64,000 nt of DNA from Rhodosporidiobolus odoratus (taxonomy: Eukaryota > Basidiomycota > Microbotryomycetes > Sporidiobolales > Sporidiobolaceae): positions 1,178,001-1,242,000 of the forward strand of contig JAOANU010000003.1 in NCBI GenBank assembly GCA_034387635.1. The letters are read 5' to 3'. Below, piece after piece: positions 46,037-57,933 of this stretch. A program made the translations under genes and the position numbers. Positions within the stretch are counted from its first letter, which is position 1. Every line of letters starts with the position of its first letter. The notes under the pieces are model-generated. The model worked only from the letters and a program-made list of their open reading frames with translations, had not been told where the DNA came from and searched no databases.

Positions 46037-49000
46037 CTATTTCTTCGCTTTGCGATCGCGGACAACAGCGTTGGCCGTGGCGTTCTTGTCGCGCCCCAGG
46101 TCGAGAGCATTGGCGATCTTTAGAGCAATGTCAATCGAGTTCTGCATACCTGTGTGCGTATAATGGGTCAGATACAGAGGGAAATTGGGAAAGTCGGCAG
46201 AAGGCAGCGGAAGCCGGAACTCACCCCTGAACAGCTCGTGACCGGGACCCCAGCTGAAGACTTGTACATCGACGAGGGAGTGGACGCCTTGGTCATCGCT
46301 GGTAGGAAGGTTGCCTCTACCACAGGGACCAGAGTCAGGGAGTATCGACATGGTAGAGGAAAAGCTGCGCACGAGATGAAGAAGCCACGAGGAGCATCCT
46401 CGATGTTGGCAACGTAGTACCCGTCTTCAGCTTCGACAGAGGTGGAACGACTGGTGTTGCGGGTTGTATAGTCTTCATACTGGTCGACCTGCGAAAGGTT
46501 GTCGTACAACAGGTCAATTACTGGTACTCAGAGCTGTGCGGGAGTAGGCAGGACATACAGTAGCAGCGAAGCCCATCGCAGCTGTGTATCGAGGGTTCCA
46601 GGTGACTGGGAAACCCGGACCCTGCTCGCTGAAGACTTGGGAGAAGTTCTGGGAAGGGTTCACGCCCTGCGCCACTTGGTAGCCGGAAAGCCCAGATTCG
46701 CCGTCTGTGGGATCAGAAGATAATTAAGAGATCAGGACTTGTCACAGACACCGAGAGAGCAAAAACGGCAAGGGAGAGATGGGAGAAGGGGAGGAGAGCG
46801 AGACTTGCAAGTACCGACAGCATCGCGCTTCGTAGCATTCGTCTCCTGCTGCTGGAGGAACTCGGTGTCGGTGGAGCCGAAGACATCGAAGCCGTGACCA
46901 TGATCGCTAGAAGGATCGAGGGCAAGTCAGCAAAGGAAGGCTTCGCAACAGGTCAAATCAGAAACCGACTGACGCGGTAACGACGACGAGGGTCTCGTTG
47001 GCGATGCCAAGCTCTTCAAGGCGGTCGAGGGTCGCTGCTACGACATTGTCGAGCTCGAGGAGGTCACCCTGTTACAAAGGACAAAGGGAGGAAGGATACG
47101 AAAAAAGAGAAGAAATGGGGGGAGTTCAGCACAGAAGGCAAAGAGATCGGAAAGGACCGACGTACGAGAGCCCGAGGATAGTCCGCCACGTGCATCTGCT
47201 TGTCCACCGATGCGGCTTCGGAAAGCATCATAAAATTGGTACCGTCCGCCTTCGCTCGCTCGACCAACACGTCCAGAGCTTTGAGGGTCATATCCTTGAG
47301 GCCAGGCGCGTCGGTCGTAGGTGCGGTAAACGTTTTATTTTCCGGCGACCAGGTGCCAAAGTCCTTGAGGTTGTCGGTGTAGACATTTCGGTCGAGCCAA
47401 GTCGGCAGGTTCTCATCCGAGTACAGACCCAGGAGACGTTTACTGTTCGGGGCGTTCCAGAGAGTCGTGTTGTCGAAGGTGAACTCGTAGCCCTTCTCGA
47501 TGAAGCGGTCGATTTGGGAGATATTGCCGTTCTTCTCGTTTGCGACGAAGTACCTGCCTCCGGCGCCGATGATGACGTCGGGACCGTCCCAGTGCGTCCA
47601 CGGCCTGTCGGTAATACCTTGAATGTATTGATCAATGATGAGGTCTGCGTACGAGGCAGAATTAGTTATCGGGTCCGAAAAGCCGTCCGGGGTGAAGAGG
47701 TCGAAAGCTGAAGCAAGGCGAAGCTTACCGTACTCGCTCCGCTTAGCAGTGTGGGTCACGACAGCAGCAGGCGTAGCATCGGCCAAGTAAGCAGTGGTCA
47801 CGATGCCGATCTGTGCCGCAGGAGAGGTCAGCACTTGGGCCACCGCGTGGTTGTGCAGAACCTCACCTTCGAGTTGTAGATGCGCCTGCCCATCTCGAAC
47901 ACAGTCTCGACAGCCGGGTTGGAGTCGTACTTCTTGCTCGAGTCGGTGTATGCATTAAGAGCTGAAGGGGTGCATAACGTCAACGACGGGAGAAACTCGA
48001 TTGAGAAGGCCAGTAAGCGACGCACCGTTGACGGTGGACTTCTTGCCACTGGTAAGCGCCGTGGCTGAGTTGGCAGAGTCCGTAATAAAGGAGTCGATGG
48101 AATGTGCTGCAGGAAGAAAACGCATTAGCAGAGCAGCGGAAAGAACGGGAGTGGGCAGATTGTAACGTACTCATCTGCATGCCAAAGCCCGGAGCGGAAT
48201 CGAGCTTGAGCTGCGATTTGTACTTGCCGTTGACGCTCTTGTGCCCGATCATACGAGCGGCGGAAACCTGATATGGTGAGTTCGTCGAGGTTTGGAAAGG
48301 CAGATGGCTTGAGCGACAAAGGTACATAATGAGAGAAGAGCAGATCACTCACCATAGATGGCGCCATTCCATCTCCTACGAATAGGATGACCTGCACGGC
48401 GACAGGGCCAAAGCGGGTCAGGATAGAGCGAAGAGCACGGAATCCAAGGCTTAACCCGGACGTACATTCTTAGCCAGCCGCTCCTTCGCAAGCGGCTTGA
48501 CCTCCCATTCCGCGAGCGTCTCCATATCCCCATTGTAGGCGAGCTTGAGCTCATACTGGCCAGGGTTGTAGAGGGTCATGTGTCGATAATCCTTCGCAAG
48601 CACATTGACCAAAGTTGGAGTGTTGGCCTTCTCGGCGAAGAGGTCTTCGAAGTACTGAAAGAGACTACCACATCAGCAGCAGAACAGCGCGGCCCAAACG
48701 GGGAGAGTGAACGTGGCAACGTACAGTGAAGTTATAGGTCGACCGCGCCGGATCTTCGATACCGTAGAAGTGGGAAATCTCCTGCATCTCCCCAGCGTCC
48801 TTGCCGCGAATATAGAGCGCAAAGTCGTCGTAGGGTACGCCGTTGTTGAAGGCCTGGGAGCCGTTCAAAGGGGCATGGACCTGGAGGAAGGGGATGGAAA
48901 AGAAGCTCAGTGGGGAGAGGTCACCCTGAGCAAGAATGGGTCACTGACCTCGACACGGATGTCGAACACTTGTCCAGCGATGAACTCGGTCTGGTCCTAC

Positions 49001-49210
49001 CGGTGCGTGAGGCGAGTCAGCAAGTCGTGGGTATACAACTGGAAGGTAGGAGAGAAGGCATGGAGAGAAAAGGCGCACGGGTGGGTACAGGCAGCCTAAG
49101 GAGGGGCAGGCAGCAGCTCGACGGTAAGTCTGAGCAGTCGTACAGGTTGCGCAGAGGACGGCAGCAGCGGCAGCTTGGAAAGCGGCCGTTTTCTTCAGTC
49201 GACGGACCAT
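46037..49210 (-). CDS. Alkaline phosphatase, secreted or vacuolar
   Basis: The ATG at 49210 opens a signal-like hydrophobic segment (MVRRLKKTAAFQAAAAAVLC). Exons then give an N-terminal domain (DQTEFIAGQVFDIRVE, VHAPLNGSQAFNNGVPYDDF). The alkaline phosphatase core shows the first metal site VILFVGDGMAPSM, the nucleophile serine region SFITDSANSATALTSGKKST, AAVVTHTAKRSEYG, FMMLSEAASVDKQMHVADYP, LVVVTADHGHGFDVFGSTDT and a C-terminal metal ligand region QVFSWGPGHELF. The end is RDRKAKK with the stop at 46037-46039. The core is strewn with short introns, fifteen or so. The extra N-terminal domain makes it larger than the E. coli or Pho8 type. Role: phosphomonoester hydrolysis and phosphate scavenging. 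Confidence 0.88.
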
Positions 49211-50016
49211 AATTGGGAGGCGGTAGTCGGGTACACAGAGGGTGTCGAGCAGGAGTGGGGCAGGAGGGGCAAGAGAGCGAGACCGGTGGAGCTAATAGGG
49301 TGAGAAAGCAAGCACAGCTCACTGCGAGGTCACGGACAGAATGCGCGAGGAGAATATCGCCAACCTCTCCCACGCGAGGCGCGTGGGGCGGGTATGCGCC
49401 GACCATGTGCCTCGAAGAACGTGTGGATGTACCGCCAGCAGAGCAGAGGCCAACCAGCGGATCGAGGGACAGGGAAGTTGCGCAACGTTGCCTGCGAAAT
49501 GCGGCCCGCGAACGGGTTGCGGCCACTAAAGGCTTGGCTGAGACTCCGAGCAGTTGATTATGGAGCTAGTGCAAGTTGCCAACGGAGACATCGGACTTGA
49601 AGTTGGCGGGGTGAGTAAGCCGCGACGAAAGGGCAATCGGAACTTTGAAGTCGAACGTGCGCGCCTTGTCGAAGGGTGAGTGTCCATTCTCTTCAGTACG
49701 CTCTGATGGTCCAGTTACAGGGCACCGGACGCACATCAGAGCTGGGGGCGGACCAGCGAAGCCGTCAATCGATCGATTTACACACGAGAAAAACGGCTGT
49801 GATACTACGAAATCCTGAGGCTAGTAATGACAACGCAGTACGGCAGAGAAGGAAGGTAATGGGTAACAGCACAGGCACAGTCGAAACGAGAACGATTGAG
49901 TGGAGGGGAAGAACGGTGTGCGGAGCGGGTGAACTCGAAGGCGACGAGGAGGCGTTGAGCGGAAGAGGGCGAAGAAGGGCTAACGAAATGAGGGGCGGAA
50001 ACGCAGGCGGCGGTGC
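49211..50016. other. Intergenic region upstream of alkaline phosphatase
   Basis: 806 bases. It contains the alkaline phosphatase promoter and the 3' flank of the Pmp3-family gene (which also reads leftward and ends at 50017). Open frames here are short and without domains. Confidence 0.5.
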
Positions 50017-51532
50017 TTAGAATTCGTGTCGCATGACTGCAAAAGGAGCCATGAGCTCAGTACAGCAGGAAGAGTGAGCGAAAGGACCGGGAAGACGCAC
50101 GGTCACCATCAAGTTCCTCAGCCCTGCCCGTCCTTTGCGGCTGCAGCCGCTGCGCGCTACCACTACCGTGCCCGTTCCCCCTACTAGCACTAGCGGGCCT
50201 TGCGGTAGCCCAGGCATCCTCCGGCCCTTCCTGATCAAACGCATCAAACCTCGCGTCCGCCGCTGGCCGCGTCGGCGCCTGATTGATCTCGCGCTCGAAG
50301 TCGTCTTGGTAGTCTCCACTCGCTCGAGTGCGGCTCGATACGGCGTCTTGCGTGTCGAACGGCTGCTCGTACCTCGAACGGTTCTTGATCAGGCCCGAGC
50401 CGAACTTCTTCTTCTTGCCACCTGCCTCAGGCTCATGTTGCGACGGGGCTTGGTAAAACTGCTCGTTCGTGAGCGGGTCGGCGCCAGCGCCCGCGGAGAG
50501 GGAAGTGCGGGAGCGGCGAGGTGAAGCAAGGTTGGAGCGGTTGCGGTAGAGTTCGCCTTCCGGCTCGCCCTCAACTTCGTCACCATCGACGACATCGTCC
50601 CAAGGTGCCAGGTGGTGCTTCTTGCGCGGCTTGTTGAGACGCCTGCTGGGACGCGCCGGTTCGTCACCACGACCGTCCCACTCGCCAGCGATCGAGTCGT
50701 TGTCTCCAGCGTAGCGGCCGGCGCCTGCTCCAGAAACACGTTCTACACAGTCGAAATGGTTCAAGACCTGTCTAGGAAGTAAGAGAAGCGAAATGCGAGC
50801 GTACCATCATAGCGATGGGCCCATTGATGGCGACCTGCGCGGTTGTCTTCGACCTCGACGAGACCCGCCCTGACAGCCCAACGGGGTGTCCTCGACTTGG
50901 TCTTGTTATTTCGAACCGACTGGCAGTACTGCACAGGGAGGGAGGGTTAAGAACGGGAGCGATGGAGGATGGTCGGAACTTGAGAAAACGACGAACGAAG
51001 CTGCACGGGAACAGGCGATAGTCAGCTCATATACACACGGACATAGGCACGGGAGCAGAGCATACTTGTGAGCGTGTCCAGGGATGTAACCGCAGATGGT
51101 GAGGATGATGTTGAGGAAGCTGCAAGGAAGAGGGTTGTCAGCGGCGATGGAGGTGGGGAAAAGCAGAAGTGAGGTGTACAAGTCCCAGCCAACGCCGAAC
51201 CGAACGAGAATGGCAATTGGAGGACAGAGCCAACCGCTGTAGGAGTGTGCGAGGTCAGCGACGGAAGGGAATTCGGGTCTCGGCAGGCGGGAGGAGGGGG
51301 ACAGCCTCATGCTGTCTACTCGCTCTGAGCGGGCTAGAAGGGGACGGATCGGACTGACAGCACTACGATGAGTATGAAGAAGCCATGCGAGCGTTTAGGC
51401 TGATGGCGGTTGTGGGGTTGTAAGGGCATTAGCAAGTGGGCGGGGGGAAAGAGGAGGAGCTGAGAGAGAGAGAGTAAGTACTTTGAGTAGGTCCTTCTTC
51501 TTGATGTCGCCGCTGAGGGCTGCGCGCATCAT
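50017..51532 (-). CDS. Pmp3/UPF0057-family small membrane protein with long cytosolic-type tail
   Basis: ATG at 51532 (MMRAALSGDIKKKDLLK). The membrane part is assembled from exons GFFILIVV, GWLCPPIAILVRFGVGWDLY and FLNIILTICGYIPGHAH, the proteolipid Pmp3/SNA hallmark (PPxAxxxxxGxxxDxxxNIxLTxxGYxPGxxHA). The chain then leaves the membrane: CQSVRNNKTKSRTPRWAVR, an Asp-rich segment, RRLNKPRKKHHLAPWDD, a Glu/Asp-rich segment, FGSGLIKNRSRYEQPFDTQD, and a final exon MRHEF with the stop at 50017-50019. Typical Pmp3 is 55 residues and SNA3 about 130; here the tail alone is over 230 residues. Pmp3 proteins affect membrane potential and ion tolerance; SNA proteins are vacuolar or endosomal cargo adaptors. 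I cannot place it between these. Confidence 0.82.
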
Positions 51533-51682
51533 CTTTGGCGGTATTCAGCGCGGTGCGCGGGGATACAAGGTGCGGTTGAGATGAAACTCCGGACGAGGCC
51601 CGGAGACGACGGACGACTGTTAACGGCAACCAGCCAGTCTCACTCTCGCTGCTCTTACTATTGACTAGATGAGACTGGCAGC
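51533..51682. promoter_or_regulatory. Divergent promoter, Pmp3-family gene / UPF0658 gene
   Basis: 150 bases separate opposite start codons, so the promoters must overlap. No obvious TATA box. Confidence 0.5.
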
Positions 51683-53704
51683 ATGAGCAGCTACTCGAAT
51701 CAACACCCTTTGTTCAACCAAACCTATTCTCGTTCCCCACCTCAACCCGACCACTTTCATCCTCTCCCCCTCGTTACCACCGCTGCAAATACACACTACG
51801 CCTCACCCCCGCTAGCCGGTCCACATTCACCACTAGCACACTCATATGGCTCGGGTGGTTATCCCGATCACGCCTACCCGGCGTATCCCAGTCAGTCACA
51901 TCCCATCAAGGACGAGAGGAGTTCATTACCAACTCGACAGGACAACCCCGCCGGACGGATACCCAAGGAAAAGGGCAAGTGGAGAGCATTCTGGTCCACC
52001 TACAAGTCGCGGAACCAGGTCAGTCCCCGTCCGTCATTTTGGGGTTAAACGAGGCAGTGCTGAGTTTCTTGCTCGGATTCTCCTTGCCTCGTCCCCGTAG
52101 CTCATTTTCCTCGCCTTGATTGCCATCCAAGCGGTAACCGTACTGGCAATGATTGCGCTGTGTTACGGTACCATACGACATGTACGCTACCCTGTCATTC
52201 TTCGCATCTTCCCCTGCCCCTTCTTTTCTCCGTTTCCTTTACAAGTCTAGCTGACAGCCCGCCATGGGGTATCGCAGGCTATTGGAGACATTACAACAAC
52301 GCAAATCCTGGACAGCGATCCAGAGCTGCAGTCTGTCGCCACCTATCTTTCCCTCTTCATCATCGCCGTGTAAGCCGATTCCTGTTTTTCTTCATGGCTT
52401 ACTCGTCATCTGACGTACCGACTTACGCCTGGCAGAGTGTTCGAGGTCCTCATTACTCTTGATGCCATGCAGCAAAAGAACATCATGTCGCTCGTAAGCG
52501 TTTCTGCGAACGAGTTCTGCACTTCCTGATCCTCGCTCACATTGCTTCTTGCACTCTTCGCAGTTCGTCCTCTGCTTCTTCCAGATCGCCATGCTAGTCT
52601 ATTCCTCCGTCCTTCCCTCCCAGCTCCAAGATGCCCTCAATAATTCCAGCGCGGATACACCTACCGTCCAACGCCTCTGCCGAGCGTACGCCATCGTCAT
52701 CCCTTCGACCGTCGGCGCTTGCACCATCGCCATGAGTGGTATGCTCTGGCCATTGTACCACGAGTTCGGCTGGGATGTCTTCAAGCGCATTGGGGCAGAC
52801 ATTCAGATTCGTCGCTACTTCATGCGGTATCAGGTTTTCGTCTGCCTGCTCAAGTTTGATGCGTTCTTCTTTGTGAGCTCTCTCCCTCTCCTGGTCTGGG
52901 CGAGTTATACTGACGCCAATGGATGCAGATCGGCTTCGCTGTACAATTCCTCGTCCTCGTCTCGGGCACGCCCACTGTCGAGTTTGTCCTCACCATTGTT
53001 GCGCTTCCGATGATCCTGATAGCGCTGGCGCTCTTCGCGGTATGTTTGCCCCGCTGATATCTGACCGCGAGCCATAGCATTGACTGGTGATCCTCTTCCT
53101 GCAGATTACCGTCCGCCTCGAGTCTCGAACAGGCGTATGGGTTTCGTTCTTGGTACAGGCAGCAGGCATGGGTGCGTCGTCTCCAAGATACTTTTGACGT
53201 CTGACTTGACAGCCTCTTGCGTCGGCAGGTTACTTCGTCTACAAGCTCATCAGGATCTACCAAGCCTCGAGCGCCGAGCGCTACGATTCCGCCAAAGCCA
53301 CCCTCACCATCTTCTCTGTCATCTCGCTTCTCATGCTCATCGTCACATTTGTCATGATGGGCTTGTGTATGGTCAACTTTGACAAGGGGCTGAGGGAACG
53401 AAGTGAGTATATATATACCCCTTCATCCCTTTTCCTCCCTTGCTTCCCAGACACTGATGCGACGCCTGTCGTTGTAACAGTCCCCGGCTACGCCTTCAAC
53501 GGTGGTCGACCACTTCTCTCTTCCCGCCCCTCCGTTTCCGCTCAAGGCCGTCAGCCTTCAAACCCGCATCACCCGTACACCACCGACATCGGTAGTCCTG
53601 GCACACTAGGCGAAGGTGGGCGGGAGAAACCCCCCGGCCTTGGACGGCAGGGAAGTAGCTATGGCTTTGGGGAGAGGACAGAGACGAGGATGTCGATTGA
53701 CTGA
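51683..53704 (+). CDS. UPF0658-type Golgi multi-pass membrane protein
   Basis: ATG at 51683. The first 110 residues are Pro/Ser/Tyr/His-rich and cytosolic in character, ending WRAFWSTYKSRNQ. Then come membrane helices in separate exons: LIFLALIAIQAVTVLAMIAL, ATYLSLFIIAV, FVLCFFQIAMLVYSSVL, AYAIVIPSTVGACTIAM, IGFAVQFLVLVSG, FVLTIVALPMILIALALFA and LTIFSVISLLMLIVTFVMMG. Connecting loops include LWPLYHEFGWDVFKRIGAD and RRYFMRYQVFVCLLKFDAFF. The tail is Pro/Gly/Ser-rich and ends ETRMSID with the stop at 53702-53704. The YxxFGWxxxKxIGAD and RRYFxxYQxFxxLLKFDxFF loops are the hallmarks of the fungal UPF0658 Golgi proteins, whose role is unknown. Seven or so introns; each membrane helix is close to an exon unit. 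Confidence 0.87.
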
Positions 53705-54421
53705 TCGATGGCCGAGGAGTAGTTGTTCTTCGCCTTTTCTCTTGCTTTGCCCCTTAATCCCCTTCCTACTTCGTTTGCTTGGCCCCTTCCTCGTTCTCTC
53801 CTCCGTGCCCTCCTTAGCTGGGCTTAGCTCGTTCGGCGGGAAGGCGATAGACATTCTAGTGCGATCGTTTCCCCCCATTGTTGTGTAACGACTTATCTCT
53901 GCCGACAGTCCTCAGCACTGCACGCGCCGGGTGGTAACACGGCCGCTTTGAGACTGACGTCGAAGGACTAAACGCTCCCTCCATGGAAGCTACGGCAAGA
54001 CGCGCCAACAAGCGGTGGACTTTTTTTCCCCAGTCATGCCGGTGGCTCAGCTCGTCCTGTCGCGCAAGACGCGGCCCGACCCTGAAGCTGCACGTCCCTG
54101 AAGTGTACAGTCACAGCATGAGTTTGTCTGTGAGCTTGTGCAGGTATCAGCACATTCCGAAGTGGATCCCGAGGAAAAGCCAGGCTGTGATGAGAGAAAA
54201 CCGGCGGACGCGCCGTCATTGCCTCGGCGTCTTCCAGAGAGCATCGCGCCGCTGCATACCGTCCATTGACGCGTCTCGGCCCTTTCTCCGGGTCTTTACC
54301 CGGCGACGCTGACCGATTTCGTAGGCGAATGGAGAGAGGCAGGGAGCGAGAGCAGTCGGGGACGTGAGCCGTTCGGGGCTAGATAGGTACGCGTAAAGGT
54401 TTCAGTTGAGGGCGTAGCGAG

Positions 54422-54430
54422 TATTTAAAT
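54422..54430 (+). promoter_or_regulatory. TATA-like element (tatttaaat)
   Basis: AT-rich nonamer in a GC-rich setting, about 100 bases before the start codon at 54529 and about 30 before the proposed leader intron donor. Position fits a TATA box; inference only. Confidence 0.4.
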
Positions 54431-54453
54431 CAGCTGTCTCGAGTCCAGGTTAG

Positions 54454-54513
54454 GTAAGTGGGAAAGTGGAAGTTGGACGATGCTCCTTTTTCTCCTCTTC
54501 CTCCTTCTATCAG
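54454..54513 (+). other. Probable 5'-UTR intron
   Basis: Strong donor gtaagtg, a pyrimidine-rich tract and acceptor ctatcag, 60 bases long, ending 15 bases before the ATG at 54529. No coding continuity is needed on its left side. Confidence 0.5.
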
Positions 54514-54528
54514 GCTCTACAAGACACA

Positions 54529-55369
54529 ATGGAAGCACCAATCGCAGCTCCCCACCTTCCTTCGCCTACCAAGAAGCCAGCACTCGACACGGCACCCTTC
54601 TCCTCCCCAGAGGGCATTCGCGGTTCAATGGCCAGGGCGGCTCAAACGGCTTACGTTGAGCAAATCAAGGCTCAAGCTATGCACGCTAGGGCAGGTACGT
54701 GTACATGAACTTTGCACCTCCAGTCAATGTTGACCTTGCTCCTTCACAGCCGTTTCGAGGGGTCACCAAACCTCCACTACCTCCAACTCTCGCCGCCCCC
54801 TCGGCTTCTCCCGTACCGAACCCGTCCTCTCCTTCGCCCAAAAGACCGTCCCCTCTGCCGCAGGCAACTTCCAAACCGCCAAAGACGTCCTCGACCTCGT
54901 TTACGAATCGTCAGAGGGTTTCCGCGCTCACGAGTTGCAGCCTTTCGGAGGCAGTCAGAGCGACGTGCGCTCGCAGCGTAGCAGGGCTGCGACCGCCGTG
55001 CAGGGTCACGACAGCGGCGTATGGGGCGTTGGCACGAGCGCCGCACCGACGAAGGTGGAGGAGGAGGACGGAGATGGGTTTGATGTGGACGACGTCTTTG
55101 GCGCGTCTGGCAGTGGTAGCCACCTCAACTTTGGTTTCCTCGGCGGCGGCGCTGCTGGTGCGAGCAGCTCGAACGGGCTCAAGCGTGACTTTGACACGGC
55201 GGAGCAGGGACCGACGGCGGAAGATGACGAGGATATGGCGGCGACGGACGTCGAGGACGACCAGGTTGGACCTATGGCCCCGCCTCGCAGGACCGCAGGC
55301 ATTCGCAAAGGGTGGACGAGGACTCAGTCACTCCCGGCAAGCGCATTTGCGGGCAGCATGGAGTTCTGA
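54529..55369 (+). CDS. Unrecognised acidic protein
   Basis: Two exons joined at about 54695-54750. It begins MEAPIAAPHLPSPTKKPALD, then a short helical segment (AAQTAYVEQIKAQAMHARA). After the intron comes a basic patch RGHQTSTTSNSRRPLGFSR, then NFQTAKDVLDLVYESSEGFR and AHELQPFGG. The C-terminal half is disordered and acidic (EEEDGDGFDVDDVFG, EDDEDMAATDVEDDQ), ending with a basic piece RRTAGIRKGWTRTQS and SMEF. About 260 residues, no membrane helix or signal peptide. I do not recognise a family. The short motifs within acid tracts resemble regulatory or chaperone-bound nuclear proteins, but nothing specific can be claimed. It converges with the FYVE gene. Confidence 0.75.
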
Positions 55370-55580
55370 GGCGATGTCGCATTTTCTGGGTTGTTCGGTT
55401 ATCCCTCCCTCTCTTTCCATTTGTGGGGTTGTCTGTGTACTTTCGCTTTTCTCGCATCACCTCATGCTGTATCCCCCTTGCGCACCTCGTTCTGCATTCT
55501 GCCCTGCACTTAGCCCGTTCTCGTCGCGCACCGGAGGTGGGGCTGCGAGTATTATTACAACAGCCAAGGCCGCGAGAGAA

Positions 55581-57782
55581 TTACGAAAGAGTCGAGCTGA
55601 TACGGACGATCTCGGCCCGAAGCTCGTCAAGACTGGTTTGAAGGGCTGCGGCATCTTCGAATTGCCGCCGAGAATTGGCATCGTCAACGTAGGACTTGAC
55701 GAGGGTTTCCTGCCTGCGACGCGAGAAACGGTGAGCAGACTGCAAGTGTATGCGGCGTGAGGAACTGGTACGTACTCCCGCAAAACCTGTAGCTGCGCTG
55801 CAGCTTCCAATTCCGGTCCCACCTTCTCAGTCACCTTGTCCAACTCCTCCTTTCCCAGCAGACTCGCTAGACTCTTAACCGCCTGCTCCCCTTGCTTCCC
55901 CTTGTCCTTCGCCGTAGTCCCGCTAAGCTCCTCTACGTTCCCTAAACTTCGCAGCAACCCCAACTTTTCACTCAGGTAAAGCGTTCCTCGGGCCGCCAGC
56001 GCTCTTTGCAAGCGGTCTTGAGAGCCGCCAACGAGGACGCCGTCGGGCAGGGGTAGGTCACGGATGCGTTTCGTAAGGGTGTCGTACGAGGCGAGGTCGG
56101 TGAGAAGGCGTTTGCGAAACGTTTTGGCGCGGGAAGCAGATGGAGGGGCCGACGAGGCCGCGGCTGAAGAAGGGTTTCTACACAAGACAGGTGTCAGCTT
56201 AGCCTTTCGTGCCATCTCGATAAGAGCGTACTGTAGGGTGATGGCGAGCTCTTGAAACTCGGGCAGGACCTCATCAATCTCCTTTTCGAGCTGCACAATG
56301 ACTTCGTACAGCTTGAGCCACGTCGGAGTCCTCACGGGTAGGGTCTTCAACTGCTGTCGCCTGCGCAGGAGAGTGCGTGAGCGAATGAGCAGCATCGAAG
56401 ATTAGTCTGAAAGCGTACATGACGGTATTCAGGCAGTCTCGACAGATTCGCACTTTCTTCCGTTCATCCTTTTCCTTGACAGGCCCCGCTCTGCCCAACA
56501 TGCCATCGATCGATAGATCCTGCTCGACGGGCGCAATCTCAACAACGACCCCAATTGGCCTCTTCTCACCTGTCGGCGGCCACGCAGGGACAAGCTGCTG
56601 CTCGTAGGTGAAGAAAATAGAACAGCGTTCTCGTCGAAAGGGTGTCGGCAATGACTGCGGCACTGGAGAGGCAGGTGGGGAGGTAGGATCGGGATACTGT
56701 GCGAGGGGAGTGGGAGGGAGGAAGCAGACCACTCGACCGCAGAGTCGACAGTGATGCCGCCGGGCTCGAACGCCGAAAGAAGCACTGCGAGTAGAGCTTT
56801 GTTAGGAGAAGGCTCGTGGCTACTATACAAGGTGAGATGGCGCACGTGCAGATAGGGCAGCGCGCGGCGTCCTTGTCGTCTTGCCATTTGACTATGGATT
56901 GTTCGGCTATGGAAGAACCGCGACGTTGGTCAGCGAGCTTCAGGACTTAGCTGTGAGGGAGACTCACCTCGTTCCAAGTCTAAATCCACATTCGCTGCTA
57001 CGCTCCGCCACAGCTCTTTAGCTGTCCGACTCCGTATGGACTCGCTGAAGGAAGAGAACGAAGCGAGAGCCGAGTCTTTCGGTGCAGGCTTCAGAGGATC
57101 CGGAAACGCAGATTCGGGTGGAAAATGGAGAGCAACGAGCTATAGAGTTGTAGCGTCAACATCACAACGGTGAACACCTCAAAGGGCTGGGACGCACCTT
57201 TTCCAAGCGCCTCGCCAACCTCGCCTCGTCCAGTTTCCTTGCCTCGCTATTTCCCTTCCTCTTCTCGAAAAACTCGACGCTTCGGTCCCGCCTGACTCCC
57301 TGTGGCTGAAAGCCAGGTCGATAGGGCATTTTCCCTAGTTGACCTGGTGAGAGAGACCGGAACGCTCCGCCTTCTAGCTGTTGCACCGCTGCGACCGGAT
57401 TCTTCTCCGGCGACATCGGTCGGCCGGGGGTGCCAAAGGGCGACTGTGTCGAAGGTACGGCCGCGAAGGGGAAAGTGGAAGGAGATGGAGCTGGGCGGAC
57501 GGGTGGTGATGACGGACTACTACTCGCAGAGGTGAAGGCACTGGTGGTGCTTAGCCCGCTCCATTGCGCTGGCAAGGCTGGTCGATGTGGCTGAGGAGCT
57601 CTCAGCGACGACGTGTCCGCTGCAGCACCGTGGTGTGGTCGACTGAACGAGGTCGATCCGCGAGTTGGGAGTGATGAGAAAGATGAAGGCGTAGAGGGCG
57701 GGACAAACTGTTGAAAGCTCGTAGCAGAAGAGCTAGTTCCATGTCGCTTGGGTGTATATGGCAGGTAGCTAGGAGATGACAT
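55581..57782 (-). CDS. PEP7: FYVE-domain endosomal protein, Pep7/Vac1/rabenosyn-5 type
   Basis: The ATG at 57782 opens a Ser/Pro-rich region of about 170 residues, then basic helices (SVEFFEKRKGNSEARKLDEA). A FYVE zinc domain is split over exons: KWQDDKDAARCPICT, FGVRARRHHCRLCGRVVC (the RRHHCR phosphatidylinositol-3-phosphate-binding motif) and KKVRICRDCLNTV. The helical part has WLKLYEVIVQLEKEIDEVLP and FRKRLLTDLASYDTLTKRIR. The final exon is read from the splice GA|G after QVLR to give QETLVKSYVDDANSRRQFED and ALQTSLDELRAEI, a rabenosyn-like helical hairpin, ending ISSTLS at 55581. Pep7/Vac1 bridges Rab5, PI3P and Sec1-family proteins in Golgi-to-endosome fusion. The FYVE domain plus C-terminal hairpin make the call good. 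Confidence 0.85.
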
Positions 57783-57933
57783 CGAGCGGAGACTGACGAG
57801 ATGAAAGAGCGAGCGAGGCGAAGTGGGGAGGCCTTCAAGTTGTCGCGACTTGCTTTCGCCCCTCTAAAAGCTAGCTCTACTTCTCCAAAGCGTGCCCAAG
57901 ATACGGGCGATCGCGATCAGCCAGTGTGTCTAT

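Larger units (their letters stand above)
53705..54528. other. Intergenic region with promoter of the acidic unknown gene
   Basis: 824 bases. Pyrimidine-rich 3' flank of the UPF0658 gene to about 53890, then no recognisable feature until a TATA-like element near 54422 and a likely leader intron at 54454-54513. Confidence 0.5.
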
